Source of the DNA: Casuarina equisetifolia
Taxonomy: Eukaryota; Streptophyta; Magnoliopsida; Fagales; Casuarinaceae
NCBI GenBank assembly: GCA_028551475.1
Contig: CM052358.1
Location: 436,501 to 500,500 of the forward strand
Direction: 5' to 3'
DNA: 64,000 nt
In this document: piece by piece, positions 20,581 through 32,993 of the stretch
Layout of the letters: each line of letters begins with the position of its first letter
Position numbering within the stretch: the first letter of the stretch is position 1
The notes under the pieces: model-generated
Told to the model about the DNA's origin: nothing
Seen by the model: the letters and a program-made list of their open reading frames with translations, nothing else
Databases searched by the model: none
Made by a program: the position numbers and the translations under genes

Positions 20581-23039
20581 CTTTCAATAGTTCTTACAGG
20601 TCCCAAAATTTCAAACAAGCATCTTTGGATTGTATTATATAGTGGTTTGCAGAGCAGCTGACTGGATAATATTTCCTATTGTCTTATTCTCTGGACAGGA
20701 AAAATAGTAATCACTTATGCAGGAGGGATATGTCAGGAACCACCTATGAAGCTTCAAATCATCATCCTCTACAGAAGTAGCTGCAGTCCATGTACTTCTG
20801 CGAACCACGCGAAACCGCTAGAACTGTTGTCGTTCAGCAACAAAATTTTGTCACTGCTTACCGCAACTCTCTTGTTTGGTGGCAGCCAACCACACAATTC
20901 AGTGGATCTATGAATAGCCTGAAGAACAAACAAAATTGGATGCTGTACGTATCTGATTTAACGTTTGATGAAATAGTGACATGATTAATTTCAAGTTGGC
21001 ATGTAGTATACGACAAGATTCCAGCATATGGATCTCAACAAGCCATTGAAAGAAAGCAAAACAGTAGAAGAGACAGTTTCAGTACTTCATGGTGAATCAT
21101 GAGTATAGAAGGCAGTATGGAATACGGGAGAATACTCAAACCAATACTTCACATAACAAGAAATATATATGTTCGATATTGTTTTCCAGACGTATGTTGG
21201 TCTTTTCTTGGATTCTTAAATCTACCGGGAGTGAAGAAACAACACAAATATTGTGTTGAAGGGGTTTATATTGGAGTCCACATAGCCTAATCTCTAAGTT
21301 CACTGCAAGAATACGCGGAAATGGAGAGAACATACAGAGGTTTCCTTGAACATACAGAGCAGATTGAAAAGTGCCAATTATGACACGATTCATGAGTTAG
21401 GTGGTCATTTGCCTAGAGAAATATACCGTGTATATTCTAGAAATATTCCCTATATATTTTACGAATATTCTGTACATATATATTCCTTTGTAGATATTTA
21501 CCATATTGATTATAAATAAAACATTACAAAAATGAGTATACTATTGCAGACTATGTTCTATAGAATCTTCTATTATGATCTTTTTCTCTTTCTGGTAACC
21601 TAAATTCCTTTATTCAGGTAGCATCTCATTTTTTTTCCTCTATGTGATTGGTTATTTTAGACAAACTTTGTCTAAATGATTTATAGAATTGACATGGTTT
21701 CATCATGTTAATCTAACACATAGATCACTTCATTCCTTCTCTTAAATTTGCTCACGAAGTAGTGGAAGCAATTTGGAAGATTCAATCAAAAACCATGAAG
21801 TATTTCTTACTCAATTAGCATTTCTTTTTTGTTGCTGAATACATGTCTAAACATTGAAATGATGAATCTTTTACTAGGAGAGAAGAAAAAATAAATCGTT
21901 GTCATGAATGATTCTACATATTGAAACAATATTAGAAGAGATTGATACATCGTTATCAGAGTTTTTTTTTTTTTGTTTTGGTCGTAATTTCAGTTTATTC
22001 ATATGATCGAATCGTCAGATGTTGATTGGTCTGTTCGACTTTGATGGAAACAAGGACTCTCTGAGGTTAGAACCGACTTGGCCTTTGGCGTTTTAAGAAA
22101 AAACCAGCCTAAGAAATTTAAAAGGGAAATAAAATCACTCATTGTTCACGCAGCCTTCAACGTCAAAAAACCGGTTGATGTTTTATGTCTCTATATTGGC
22201 TCATTGTACTCGAGTTTTCATATTTTCCTATAAAGTGAAAGGATTTTTTCGAAAAATATCTGGTTTATCTCTCTTAAGACTATCGATGGTAAACCAAATC
22301 GAGATTTTTCTGTATGGTGATTGGACGAAAGTGTCGGCGGAAGCCTACACATTTGGATAAAAGGTAGCAAAAAGTTTTCTTAGTGAAGATAATCCTCCCG
22401 AGGAAAAAGTTGATTTCGCGAATAGTCTGAACATTGTTGGATGGCTCGTCAGTCAATTTTAGTAAGAACGGGTAAAACCTATTGCACCACGTTACGTGAG
22501 CAATACGTGGAGGTTGGTGGTGGCTAAGCAGACTTTTTGTTCTGGGTCGACGTCAAGCACAAAAGGAAAGGCACGAGGGAGCTGAACTTGATGCCAAAAG
22601 ACAAGCCGACGGAGGAAGAAAATGGGCAGCATTTAGAAAAAGGTGTAGGGATAAGGGGGTAGTGGATTCCGAATGCGACATTGTGGCTAAGCGAGCAAAT
22701 CTGAGTGTTACAGACAGGAGATAAAGAATGACAGACTGTTTTATTCAACTATTATTTGATGTACACCAGACTCATCTACAAATGGGATGCACGTGTCAAC
22801 ACCAAAACAATGAATAATCTCCAAACAATAATCTTCAATCGTCCATAATACAGATCCAACCCATAACAAAACCCAAAATATTGAATGAAAAAACGGCCAT
22901 AAAAATAAATCAGGAAATTAACAAAAAATAAAAATCAGGAACATATATAAAAAGGGAAATAAATAGATCTCATCCGTGCATCAAAAACAAGATCTAGTTA
23001 GAACCGATGATCCTCCACATGGACGTAGCCGGACCCGGT
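20581..23039. other. Gene-free spacer
   Basis: I see no supported gene. Short open frames (for example 22142-22360 on plus and 22524-22748 on minus) show no recognisable motif. The part next to 23039 probably includes the 3' UTR of the arabinogalactan protein gene. The remainder is AT-rich sequence without clear repeats. Confidence 0.4.
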
Positions 23040-23513
23040 CTAAGCCAGCACCGCGGCGAAGAGACTTCCAACAAGAGCGGTTCCAGCGATAACGGCTCTG
23101 CTGGGAGAGAAGGCGGCGCCGGAGGGGGGCTCTGAAGCACCCCCGGGTGACGAGGCCGGGCCAGAAGGTGCAGGTGGTGAAGCAGTGGATGAGGGAGTGG
23201 GAGCCGAAGAAGGTGTGCTGGAGGCTGGGGTTGGCGCCGAAGCCGGAGAAGTAGATGGGCTGTTAGAGGATGGAGTTGGGGCCGGGGATGAAGATGGAGA
23301 TGTCACCGGCGATGGGGTTGGAGTTGGGGGACGCGAGACTGGTGAAGGTGCGGGGGTGGCGGTGGGTGGAGTGGCTGTCGGTGGACTAGCTGTAGGTGGG
23401 GTGGCTGTAGGGGGAGAGGCGGTTGGTGCAGCCCCTGGACCCTGAGCTATGCAGGAGGTGGCCAAGAGACCCAAGATCATGAAAACTTGGAAGCCGGCGA
23501 AGCTCATCTTCAT
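23040..23513 (-). CDS. Classical arabinogalactan protein (GPI-anchored proteoglycan core)
   Basis: This encodes the backbone of a cell-surface arabinogalactan proteoglycan, secreted and tethered to the plasma membrane. The 157-aa product has the three-part layout of the family. Residues 1-23 are a signal peptide (MKMSFAGFQVFMILGLLATS), with cleavage likely before QGPG. Residues 24 to about 133 are almost only Pro, Ala, Ser and Thr, including repeated ATPPTASPP and PSSTP-type units. These AP, SP and TP dipeptides are sites for hydroxyproline O-glycosylation. Residues from about 138 are a hydrophobic tail (AVIAGTALVGSLFAAVLA) after small residues, a GPI-anchor signal. The gene is intronless, as is common for the family. 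A second ATG two codons downstream could also start translation, with the same signal peptide. Which family member it is cannot be told from sequence alone. Confidence 0.9.
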   Translation of the reverse strand: MKMSFAGFQVFMILGLLATSCIAQGPGAAPTASPPTATPPTASPPTATPPTATPAPSPVSRPPTPTPSPVTSPSSSPAPTPSSNSPSTSPASAPTPASSTPSSAPTPSSTASPPAPSGPASSPGGASEPPSGAAFSPSRAVIAGTALVGSLFAAVLA

Positions 23514-23683
23514 CTTCGAGAGTTCTGAACTGCAGAAAGATGGGAAGTCTGAACTCTAAACTCTGGAGTCCTAAGAGTACAAAAAGGAGAGCGAGAACGT
23601 GCAGGGGGAAAGGACAGCGCAATCAATCAAATAAAGCTTAAGATTCTAGGACTCGCTTCCAATCTGATGCCCCTGTATTACCA

Positions 23684-23713
23684 GGCCATATATATATACA
23701 CATATATATACAC
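23684..23713 (-). promoter_or_regulatory. TATA-rich core promoter candidate of the arabinogalactan gene
   Basis: Runs of TATATATA lie about 170-200 bp upstream of the start codon on the minus strand. That is a reasonable distance for a TATA box plus a 5' leader. The run is also a simple repeat, so its role is inferred. Confidence 0.4.
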
Positions 23714-26666
23714 ACACCCACTACTGTGTCCAACAAGCTGGCGGTGCGAAATAATCAATAATGGCCACTCGTCCGCGTTTCTTCTTCCTGGAACCTTCTT
23801 CGGGCATAAGGTACAGAACCCTTTCCCACCCAACAAACCACCACACGACACCTGTTCGGACGAGGGCTTTACCGGAAAGTTTTCCACGTGGCGGTAGCTG
23901 ATGGTCAGTAGCACATCCTTGTCTACGGCACGTTTCCGTAGTATACAATCTCGGACCGGGTCTCCACAGTCTGTCTTCCGCGTTGCCTTTTCAACAACTC
24001 TTGGCGTAGTCGGTCGATATTACCAGAATAACCCCTATTTCCACACTAGTCTAGGGTTCGAAATATCCCCGAGGCGTGGCATGAATGCGGACGTTTTGGA
24101 TGTACGCGGCATGGAAGATAGTGGCTGTATTTTATTGGATTAGGTTATTGTATAAGCTGGTTGATAGCCGTTTGGGGAAGATAATTGGGGAGAGAGAAAC
24201 AAAATAATGGAGGTATCCGTTGCAAATGGAGAACAACCCACGTTTTGATTTCTTCCCAAAACTATCTCTTGCCCCAAACATGCATGTGTTCCCTGTGAAT
24301 GAATATTCAGAGGGAGAGTCTGATGAACGTGACCCTTGGTTTCGGAGACAACAAACACGGTTGCTTTGGTTGGAAGACATGTGGCGGGGAAGGAATTTTT
24401 GTGGATACGTGGCGAGAGGGGAGTGGCAGTGCATTAACCTTCCGTGAACTGGCATGAGGCAGCATATGGGTAGAGGGATTATGGATGGAAAGTGTAGTCC
24501 ATGTTCTAATTTATGTTTAGTCGAATGGGGCAACAGATGGAGCTGGCACAAGCTGGCCATGAGCACAGATCTTGGTTGAAATTTTGAGAACATGGCATGC
24601 CCAATATTAAATTTGGACTGATGATTATTGCTCGGGAAATGATTTATGACTCCTTCAATGGACAAAGATAATGACGGTCGAACGAAAATTTTTGGATTAT
24701 TCTTGTTCGTGAATTGTATTGGTGTGAAAAACCCATCTCTATATGTGCATCAACAATTGAAACAAATAATTTAAGCTTAAATAATTGAGTTCTCATAAGT
24801 TTAGTAAGACCTTAACAACCCACAACCGACAGCCTAACGTCCACGGTGGCTCTTGTTCTATGACACAATTCTTATTTTAACCCGACCCCAAGTTTTCATT
24901 TCCCTAAGTAACCATTTTCATGGATTGTTCCTTCCACAGTTTGAGCTCAAAATGTGAGAAGGATTCCTCAAATACTATTTTATTTTTTAAAAATGTTTCA
25001 ATCATTGAATCAAAATACATAGATTTAAAGCTTAGTCTTGGCATTTTAGTTAAATATCATCTCTGCTAAATTGATTATATAAAAATGTTAATAATGTGAA
25101 ACGCCGACTAATTTACCATGTTTGAATGGGAATGGTCTATTCACGGACGAAGCAAGCATTAATGATTAACGCGTACGCGTTTGGAGCTTTGCTTTAGCTT
25201 TCCTTACCGAGGATGACAATTGCTCACGCGAAAGAAGGAAGAAGATCAAAACACAACAAGTAGAAGACGGAAGGAAACACCGAGCGACTGGGGCCCGATG
25301 ACTTCTCCTCGAAGGCCGTAATACGGTGGCCGAGCAAAGCGCACGAATGCAGACCACACATGTAGAAGATGACAAAGGAAGACCTCGCAGTCCGTGGAAG
25401 CGGGTGAACTGGGGACAGCAAACAGGAGGATGGATAATCGGAAAGTCGATCTTTTTCACTAACTTTGTGATCCCCGAGTTTGAAGTCTCTGCCAACGTTT
25501 GGTGAACGGTGTCTTGAAAGTAGGTTCGAGATCACGTGGTTAGCGACACAACTTTCCCGGAAAGATCATTTTTCATTGGCTAATGGTGAGCTGGTTAAAG
25601 ACAACTTTCCCCTGCATCACAATCCTAGATCTTAGCCTTAGCGTGTTTCCGGTATGACTTTGGCACTGATTTCGAAAGTCAAACAACATGGTTCTTTAAT
25701 TACCTTAGGTACCTACTTCGATCGATATGGCAATCAATGTGAAGGCCTTTTCGTACTGGAATCCGAGGAGAAAAAGCACTGCTCCAAGCCAAATATAACT
25801 TTATTTTAATAAGTGGTTACGGGGGGCAATATATAAATGTCACAACTTGTAGTGCAATGGACAGGTGTCCTTCAAAAATAAGACTTAAAATAAAAGTAAC
25901 AGTTTTCAAATAGCTCTCAACACAGTAATTACATGACAATTATAATATAATATTACAACTTAAGTTTATTTTAATTCATCTCATACAACCATAACTCCCA
26001 GTACAGACTAAGTCTAATAACATTTAACATGCAGAGACATGTAAAAGATAAGAGTTCCTTACTATAAACATAAAATCAGTAAAATACAATAAATAATAAA
26101 AAAAATAAAAATCTATGACTTTTGAATTGAGCTTGTGAACCTTTTAACACTTGTTACGAAAAGAAAAATAAAATAAAATTTACTAGGTAAGAAGTAACTG
26201 TCTATCTGCTGCGGCGTCGGAAAACTTCTCCTCAAGAGAAGATCACGCTTTTGTGCTCGAGTTGTTTCTAAATTGACCTAGTTGTACGTAATCTATTGAG
26301 CTTCAGATATTATCCACGCAAGTGAACCAGTCAAGTGAGCTTGAATTTCTGAACCAGTCAATTGTACCTCAATAACAAAGTCAATTCGGATACCCAATTC
26401 AGAAGTTGAAGGTTCAGATGCTTTAATAGTTGCTTCACATTGTTCACATCCACCCTGCTGTGCAGATTTCCAAACCACAAAATTCACTCGAGATCCGAGA
26501 CTCTTTCCTAGAAAGTAAGGATTCAATCCTCAACTGGATCAAGCGATGGTTAAAGATATCATAAGGAGGAAAGAGAGGAGGCTCCATGAATATATCAATC
26601 ATATACCAATAAAATCTTCCACATTTTGCCCAGGATTTGGCTTAAAGCATAAATCGAGTATATTGA
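23714..26666. other. Spacer without a confident gene
   Basis: This is the upstream region of the arabinogalactan gene. Two frames are longer than expected: plus 24220-24447 (75 codons, hydrophilic, ending REWQCINLP-like) and minus 24132-24665. They overlap on opposite strands, and neither shows a family motif. Minus frames at 25166-25535 sit in slightly GC-richer sequence containing CACGTGG (about 25533), a G-box-like site. From 25800 to 26150 the sequence is AT-rich. Confidence 0.35.
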
Positions 26667-27036
26667 TGTTAGGAGATGTGGAGCTGAGGTGGCAACCTCA
26701 TCCACGTGGCTGCCACATCAGCACCCGTACAGAGCTCCCACGGGGGTAACCAAGCATGCAGCACGGCCCTGCATGCCCTTCACAACGCCTGCAGCAGCAT
26801 TGCAGGCGTCCTCTCTGGGTCGTCCCTGCACACGCTACAGTGACAGCTCCTCCACGCCACCACTGAGCACCATCGAGAGCATCTTTTCCTAATTTATAAA
26901 TAGGACAACACTGTATACGATAATCTTATCTCGGGATCATTTTCTCTCCCTTGTAATGTTGGTTTTCCTCTTGTTCATCAATAGAGCTTTTTCCAATTTC
27001 TTTTTCGTTTATCATACTTATGCAAGTATTTTGACA
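26667..27036 (+). mobile_element. Solo LTR of an LTR retrotransposon
   Basis: A 370-bp segment begins TGTTAGGAG and ends TTTTGACA, giving TGT...ACA ends. It is flanked on both sides by the same pentamer ATTGA (26662-26666 and 27037-27041), the 5-bp target duplication left by retrotransposon integrase. Inside, TTTATAAATAGG at about 26891 looks like the LTR TATA box, with a T-rich stretch downstream as in R-U5. No internal genes or second LTR follow, so recombination between LTRs removed the rest. Orientation is inferred from the TATA position. The insertion lies about 190 bp beyond the 3' end of the SNARE gene coding region. Confidence 0.85.
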
Positions 27037-27224
27037 ATTGAAAAGTATAGAATACATGGATATATTGCACGTAACATGGCTGCCAAAAAAAAAAAAAAAA
27101 CCTCAAAACTTTCATCAATAGAGTCCAGATTTAAGGATTTACAATGCAACATGTATAACAACAGCCGGAACCCTTTTAATTCACAAGGACCAGGGCTTGA
27201 ATTAAAATGCAGTATACTAGATCC

Positions 27225-30200
27225 TTACCTCCTAAATAGCTTGGAACATAGGTAGACAACACTGAAACAAACTAGTCCGAAAATAATCACCTGCAAGATA
27301 TGATTGGAGCTATGCTGGGAAATGGTTCTATTCAACCTCTTCATGCCATTTTTGACCCCCGCTCCAGCTTGACTCACTGCCATTTGCTGTTGTGAGAACC
27401 ACAAGAAGCAATTTGTCAGAATGCAATATGTTCATCCCTTCACCAAAGGGCCAGAAGTTTTTAGCTGGCAGACCATGATTTTGGATTGTTTTATTTGTAT
27501 CTTGTCGTGCACATGTGAATGTGCAAATCATAAAACCAGCTTCAATGGGAAACTCAATCGAGGCACCCCCAAGATTTCTCGATGTCCTCATGACATTAGA
27601 TTCAAGAAAATACACGGCTTGAGCAAGAAAATTACCAGATCAGAGAGGAGATCATTCTGAATTTTTGTTTCTGCTTCAATCTCTTGAGCCACCTGCAAAG
27701 TAACATATGAACAGTAGTTCACAAAACTGAGGTACGAAGAATTGAAATGGAACTTTAAAGAAGATGAAATTTTCCATAGAAAGTAAGACAAATTCTCTTT
27801 TCTATTTTCTGTTCTGAGCACAGAGCAGGCCTATCTTACTCTTGATGACACTACTGGGTAATGACATGACCTTGCCCAACTAGGCAGATGGCTTAATTAA
27901 CAAGAATGTATGTGAGTCAGCAAATGGAGCAAAATGTACATCCAAACAACCTATTTCACTTTCCACGCATCCATTTTAGTAGAAACCCCTTGACCAGAAG
28001 CAACAAGTAGTATGAATTCTTAAGAACGATTAAAGATTCCACGTTTTTACTTTTTATTTTTGAAAACCAAATGCTAGGCATGACCCATCTTTTAATTCCT
28101 GGGGAGACATTTTTGTCCCAAGTTAATAACTGCATTGATGAGCCACAATGCAACAGCCTCTGCGGATGACATTTGTGCTTTAAAAGATGAACCAAAAGAT
28201 GAGAAAACTGACAGACAAAAACCAACTGAATAGTAGAGATAGAAGTTTAATGATCAAATGTTTAAGGATAAGATGTTCCCAAACAGGTAAAGCGGGTGCA
28301 ACATTGGTAAGATGTGTACTGTAGAGAACAGAACAATCAAGATTGGGAGACCCAAAGAGGAATCATCTTCCCTATCTTTGAGTGGATCAAGCAATGATGT
28401 CGTTGTCAACCAACCCATGTGTCTGATACTTAAATACCTAGGAACTGAGACTACCGCAACCAAGAGGAATCATCTTCCCTATCTTTGAGTAGATCAAGCA
28501 ATGATACCGCTGTCAACAAACCCATGTGCCTGATACTTAAATACCTAGGAACTGAGACTACAGCAAGTCTTCCTTTACATAATCCTTGTAAGCTAAAAGA
28601 AATAAAATGTAATGAAATGGTGAAAACTTGTAGGCCACTGCAGGATTTAAAACTAGCAAGCGTTGTTGGAAGTTTTGGTGAAATGTTTAATTTTTTGAAA
28701 GATAAGAAGCATTCCAAAGAGGTAAAAGTAAGACAACTTATCGTATAGAGTTATTGAAGACAATCATAATAGGCTTTTGTGCAGTGATTGAGAAGGAGAA
28801 GGACGTTCTTTCCGCATAATGTGGACAGATGCACTAAGATTCACTTCTGGTGTTGTTTTGCTTATAAATATAAGGTAGGCTACGTTGATAATTAGAAGGA
28901 TAGTGTGCTGAGGAAATAAAACACCAAGAAACAGAAGCATGCAACTGATATGTAAGTTAAAAGTTCACTAAACTGTATGTACACCGAAATCTGGACTATT
29001 CATATTCAAGCATTAGTAGTTTAAAGTTACCAGTTCCACCATGTATACAGCTTGATGGTATTAAAGAAAGCATGTACAAGCCTAACTAATTGAAAGATTC
29101 AGATGGCATTGTCAAGAGTTTTCTACCATTTAGCAAAAAAAATTCTCTCATCTCTAAAGGTGAACATGGATGACAAAACCAAGGAACTTGCAATATTGTA
29201 TTAGGGGGCTTAAAAGTGCATCGATCATCGGGAATACCTGTGCTTATACGTCAATGCTTTGTTGGAGATATTGGAAGTAAACACACAAAGGCTTACGAAT
29301 TAAACAAAGGATTAACTAATCAATACGAAAGAAGTGGCAAAGATGCAGAGAGTAATGAACAAAGAGATGCAAGATCTTCAACTTAATTTCTAAGCCAACT
29401 GAAAACAGCTCCACAAACTATAAATTTAAAAATACTAAGTCTTAACTTACTAGCAATACGGTTATAAAGACCACACAATTGGATTTATCGGTTTACAATT
29501 TTTAGCTTCTGGCGTTCTCAATCCATTGCTTCAATGGACTTTCGTCCTCATAGAGAGTATCTTTCTCGCAGCCTGAATAAAATCCTCAAAGTCAGAGTGA
29601 TCCAACATTTTCAGAGAAAAAAATTAGACAAAGGGTATTTTGGTAGCAGAACACCATTCCCCCCTTCTCCGAGCCCGATTTGTTACTCCCAACTCGTAGT
29701 CTTGGCTTGCAACATCCTCTCCTTTTTCTACCAATAATCAGAGTAGATTCTGCAATGGTGACTAAGACCTTTTTATCAACCGGGATCATCAATTTATCAA
29801 CCATAACTATTCCCCTATCAGCTAGTTAGTTCTTTTCCCAATTATAAACGATTACTAGGTCCTGATATTACCAAATTATGACATCACTTGGCACATGCAT
29901 TGCAAAATTATAAGTTCTATTTTTGTTCAGGTCTTGGACATTTTCAGTGACTTCTCTTGCCAGCCCAAACTGCAATCCATTACTCAGATTGCACTGATTT
30001 TATTTTTCGGAAACCAGAAATTCCGTAGTAGAGCTCCATTCCTCCAACTACAACGAAAAACTCCAAACCACAAGCAAGAAATTCGAAACTATAAGTAAAA
30101 GAATTGGAAGCCGTACGGTTTTAAGCCGTCTAACTTGCGAGTGAAGGCCGGAGATTTCCTCGTCCAGGTCGCCATGCACTGGATCAATCCTCAGTTGAAT

Positions 30201-30354
30201 TTCATCAGGATTGGCGCCCTGTCTCGCACTAAGACCTTCGCTGCACAACACAGTAACCCCGTTCAACAAGCAAATATACACAAGAGAATGATCTGTTTGA
30301 AGAGGGAATCTGTGAGGAGGAATTTGTGTACCTTGATCGGTAAGGATTTGCCAT
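27225..30354 (-). CDS. BET1/SFT1-like Qc-SNARE protein
   Basis: Small tail-anchored SNARE of the kind that drives vesicle fusion in ER-Golgi or intra-Golgi traffic. Four exons, GT-AG: 30354-30332, 30240-30117, 27692-27636, 27386-27225. They give 121 aa, matching the roughly 120-140 aa of plant Bet1-like/SFT1-like proteins. The start ATG is the one giving MANPYRSSEGLSAR, because only that frame joins exon 2 without a stop. An upstream ATG at 30443-30445 is in another frame. The SNARE motif covers about residues 25-95 (EIQLRIDPVHGDLDEEISGL and onward). Q69, in SDLQMAV, is the probable zero-layer glutamine. Residues about 101-117 are the membrane anchor (VIIFGLVCFSVVYLC), followed by KLFRR. The second intron is 2.4 kb and holds a 107-bp tandem duplication. 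The Qc family is firm; the exact paralogue is not. Confidence 0.88.
28355..28568. repeat. Tandem duplication, period 107 bp
   Basis: Two adjacent copies begin AAGAGGAATCATCTTCCC at 28355 and 28462 and end near GGAACTGAGACTAC. They differ at only a few positions, so the duplication is fairly recent. It lies within intron 2 of the SNARE gene. Confidence 0.9.
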
Positions 30355-31277
30355 TGGAGCGATCGGAATTGGGTTCAGAGCTCCGAGATCCAGAACGATC
30401 CTTATAGCAGTAAATGATTATCGGTTTGGTGAAAGAGAAGCCCATTTAGAATGGGCTCCAAAAAGGTTATCTTATTTTCTTGGGCCTGTTATTGGGGCCT
30501 TAAGGAGATGGAAACTCTAATCGTGCGTTTACATTTCAAGCTGACAGTTTACTCTACTCCATAAGTTATTGATGCAAAGGAATCTTTTTTTAACACAAAA
30601 AAATATGTTAGAATGTCTCATATTATTTGTAATTTATTATAGAAAAAGATTGTATATAAATAAATTGACTCTCCATCTCAATAGATACTAAGATATATAA
30701 AAACTTTTTAATATGAAATCAAGTTATGATATAAATAAATAAGATTCTATCATGATACATCATGATACATCATGATACATCATTCAAGTGTAAAATATCT
30801 CTCATATTATCTCTAATTTATTGTCAATTTCTTTGTATGTGAATAATATTCATCTTCCTTCAAACTAGTTGAAAGAAGCAAACAAACTACGTAATGTAAC
30901 AGCAAGTGTTCAAAGTGGTCAAAGGATTTCTGTGCAGGATAGGCAAAGTGGGTTGGTGAAGGAAACGGACAATATTGTGTCGCGTCAAGCCATCCACGTT
31001 CATTTTGAGCCGCCAGGGGAGACCAACAGCCATCCACTGGTGAGTTGGTTGGAGGATCTTCTTCCAAATGCAGAATTCCCAATTGCTGAAACCAAACCCA
31101 TAAAGAGGAGTCAAAAGTTGCTGGTGGGTTTTAAATAAGAGCAACAAAAACGAGAGTTGGTAGGTATTGACCAAAAAAATATAAGAGAACTTTTCGACGA
31201 ACACCATTAAAGAGTGCCTGCTTTATCGTCTTTCACTCCAGAATCTCGAGAGCAAGGAAGAAAATTCTTTACCAATC
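30355..31277. promoter_or_regulatory. Divergent intergenic region between the SNARE and hydrolase genes
   Basis: These 0.9 kb separate two genes transcribed away from each other, so both promoters must lie here. A TATA-like AATATAAG sits at about 31178-31185, about 95 bp before the hydrolase start. The middle (30560-30860) is AT-rich and holds the CATGATACAT minisatellite. An open frame on plus at 30869-31138 has no recognisable motif. Confidence 0.5.
30751..30783. repeat. Minisatellite (CATGATACAT)3
   Basis: Three exact 10-bp units, CATGATACAT, occur in a row, with the start of a fourth unit (CAT) following. They lie in the AT-rich centre of the divergent intergenic region. Confidence 0.95.
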
Positions 31278-32864
31278 ATGGAGAACGAAGCCCAGAGAAA
31301 ACCCAGAGTTCTCTGCCTGCACGGCTTCAGAACAAGCGGCGAAATTCTCAAGAAATTGGCAGGAAGATTGCCCCAATCCGTGCTCCAAAAGCTGGACCTT
31401 TTTTTTCTTGACGCCCCCTTTCCTGCTCAAGGAAAGTCCGATGTGGAAGGCATCTACGACCCTCCATACTACGAGTGGTTCCAAGCCAACAAGGTTTTGC
31501 ATCTTTCCCTGAAAATATGGTTTCATCTTTTTATGTACCGTCACACGTTGCTGTTAAGGTGTCAGTATATGTTTGGTTAAACGCTAAAGTATTTTTCCAC
31601 AGGCGGCTTGACTTTTGAGGTAAAAATGAATTTCTTAACATCATATTATAGTCTAAATTCTTTTTTAATACCTATATAATTACATATAAGCTCAAAATCT
31701 ATGTAGAGATCAATACTACGAAATGATTACAGTAAAAATGTTTAGTAACATATTATTAAAGTGGCCACCAATTTTTTGAGCTAGTTCTTGAATTGGAAAT
31801 ATACTTGTTAACATTTTCTCGGTGAAAACGGAGTACTAATCAGTGACTTACAAATGACCTTCTTTGTTGCAGGATTACACCGAGTACACGAATTTTGAAG
31901 AATGTCTCGCATACGTGGAAGATTACATGTTAAAGCACGGTCCTTTCGATGGTGTCCTGGGCTTCTCCATGGTGCGGTTGTTGAAAACCTTTCTATATCT
32001 TTCAATTCAATGTCCCTGAAACAATAACAATTTTGTTCACCGCGTCTGTTTTTAATGGGTTTCAGGGAGCGATGTTGGCTGCTTTAATGCCGGGGATGCA
32101 AGAACAGGTACGAGAAATTCTATGTTCATAGTCCTTCAAGGCATCCTTTTGATATCAGATCAACTAAAAGTGTCAGAATAATGCGTAATTGCAGGGTGTG
32201 GCCCTTACAAAGGTGCCAAAGGTGAAGTTTCTGATAATTATATCAGGGGCCAAGTTTGGAGGATCCAAATATGGTGCTCCTAAGCTGGCTGCCAACGCTT
32301 TTGCATCTCCCATCAAGTGCCCCTCTCTCCATTTCTTAGGTAACTCAAAAACCTGTTCTCGTAGTTGTTTTAATGGATTCTTGAACTATTGTATTATAGG
32401 TGGAGGAATTGCTCATAATCTTAGTTGGTATTTGTGGCTTGTGTTGCAGGTGAAGCTGACTTCCAAAAGCCAGAGGGGATTGCTCTGCTGGACTCATTCG
32501 TGGACCCTGTTGTCATTCATCACACCAAAGGCCACACTATTCCTAGACTTGGTCAGTAGTTTTACTTAATTTTCTGCATGTTACAAAGGTGGATATGCTC
32601 TTGCTTTAAAATCAAAATTAATCATTAATGACTATGAGGGTGGTTTTTCTTTTTTTTTTTTTTAAAAAAAGTCTGAATGGTTTTCAACGCCCGTTGTAAC
32701 TATGCCTACCAATCAACCAGGAGAATATGGACTTTGGGCATGACTCCAGGGATAACAAGACAAGAACTAATATCATATTCTTATTTTTTGCAGATGATAA
32801 GTCCGAGGAAACAATGCTGAAGTTCATCGAGAAAGTTCAGGCGACGCCGTATAATGACAATTAG
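31278..32864 (+). CDS. FSH1-family serine hydrolase (esterase-like, alpha/beta hydrolase)
   Basis: Small alpha/beta hydrolase related to yeast FSH1 and human OVCA2. The physiological substrate in plants is unclear. Six exons, GT-AG: 31278-31493, 31873-31971, 32066-32107, 32195-32339, 32450-32551, 32794-32864, giving 224 aa, the usual family length. Visible signatures are the oxyanion-region motif CLHGFRTSG (residues 13-21), nucleophile elbow GFSMG with Ser104, a candidate catalytic Asp171 in LGEADFQKP, and His196 in KGHTIPR. All three triad residues are present, so the enzyme should be active. There is no signal peptide or membrane segment, so it is probably cytosolic. The start is the first ATG in frame, with A-rich context. 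AATAAA at 32988 is a plausible polyadenylation signal. Confidence 0.92.
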
Positions 32865-32987
32865 ATCTGCTCAACAGTGAAGGCCGCCTTCGTTGATTCC
32901 CCAGCAGAAGAAATTGCAGAATTTAGCATAACAATTTTTTTTTTATTTCACCCTCCAAGATAATCATCATCTGAGGTTTTTTTTTTT

Positions 32988-32993
32988 AATAAA
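32988..32993 (+). terminator. Polyadenylation signal candidate of the hydrolase gene
   Basis: AATAAA lies 124 bp after the stop codon, following a T-rich tract. The spacing and composition fit a plant 3' UTR. Confidence 0.5.

Noticed and set aside
23185-23445. Gly/Val-rich plus-strand frame
   Set aside because: Complement of the Pro/Ala/Ser repeats of the arabinogalactan protein.
24132-24665. 177-codon minus-strand frame
   Set aside because: No recognisable domain, composition like random translation, and overlap with another frame on the opposite strand. Kept only as a note in the spacer entry.
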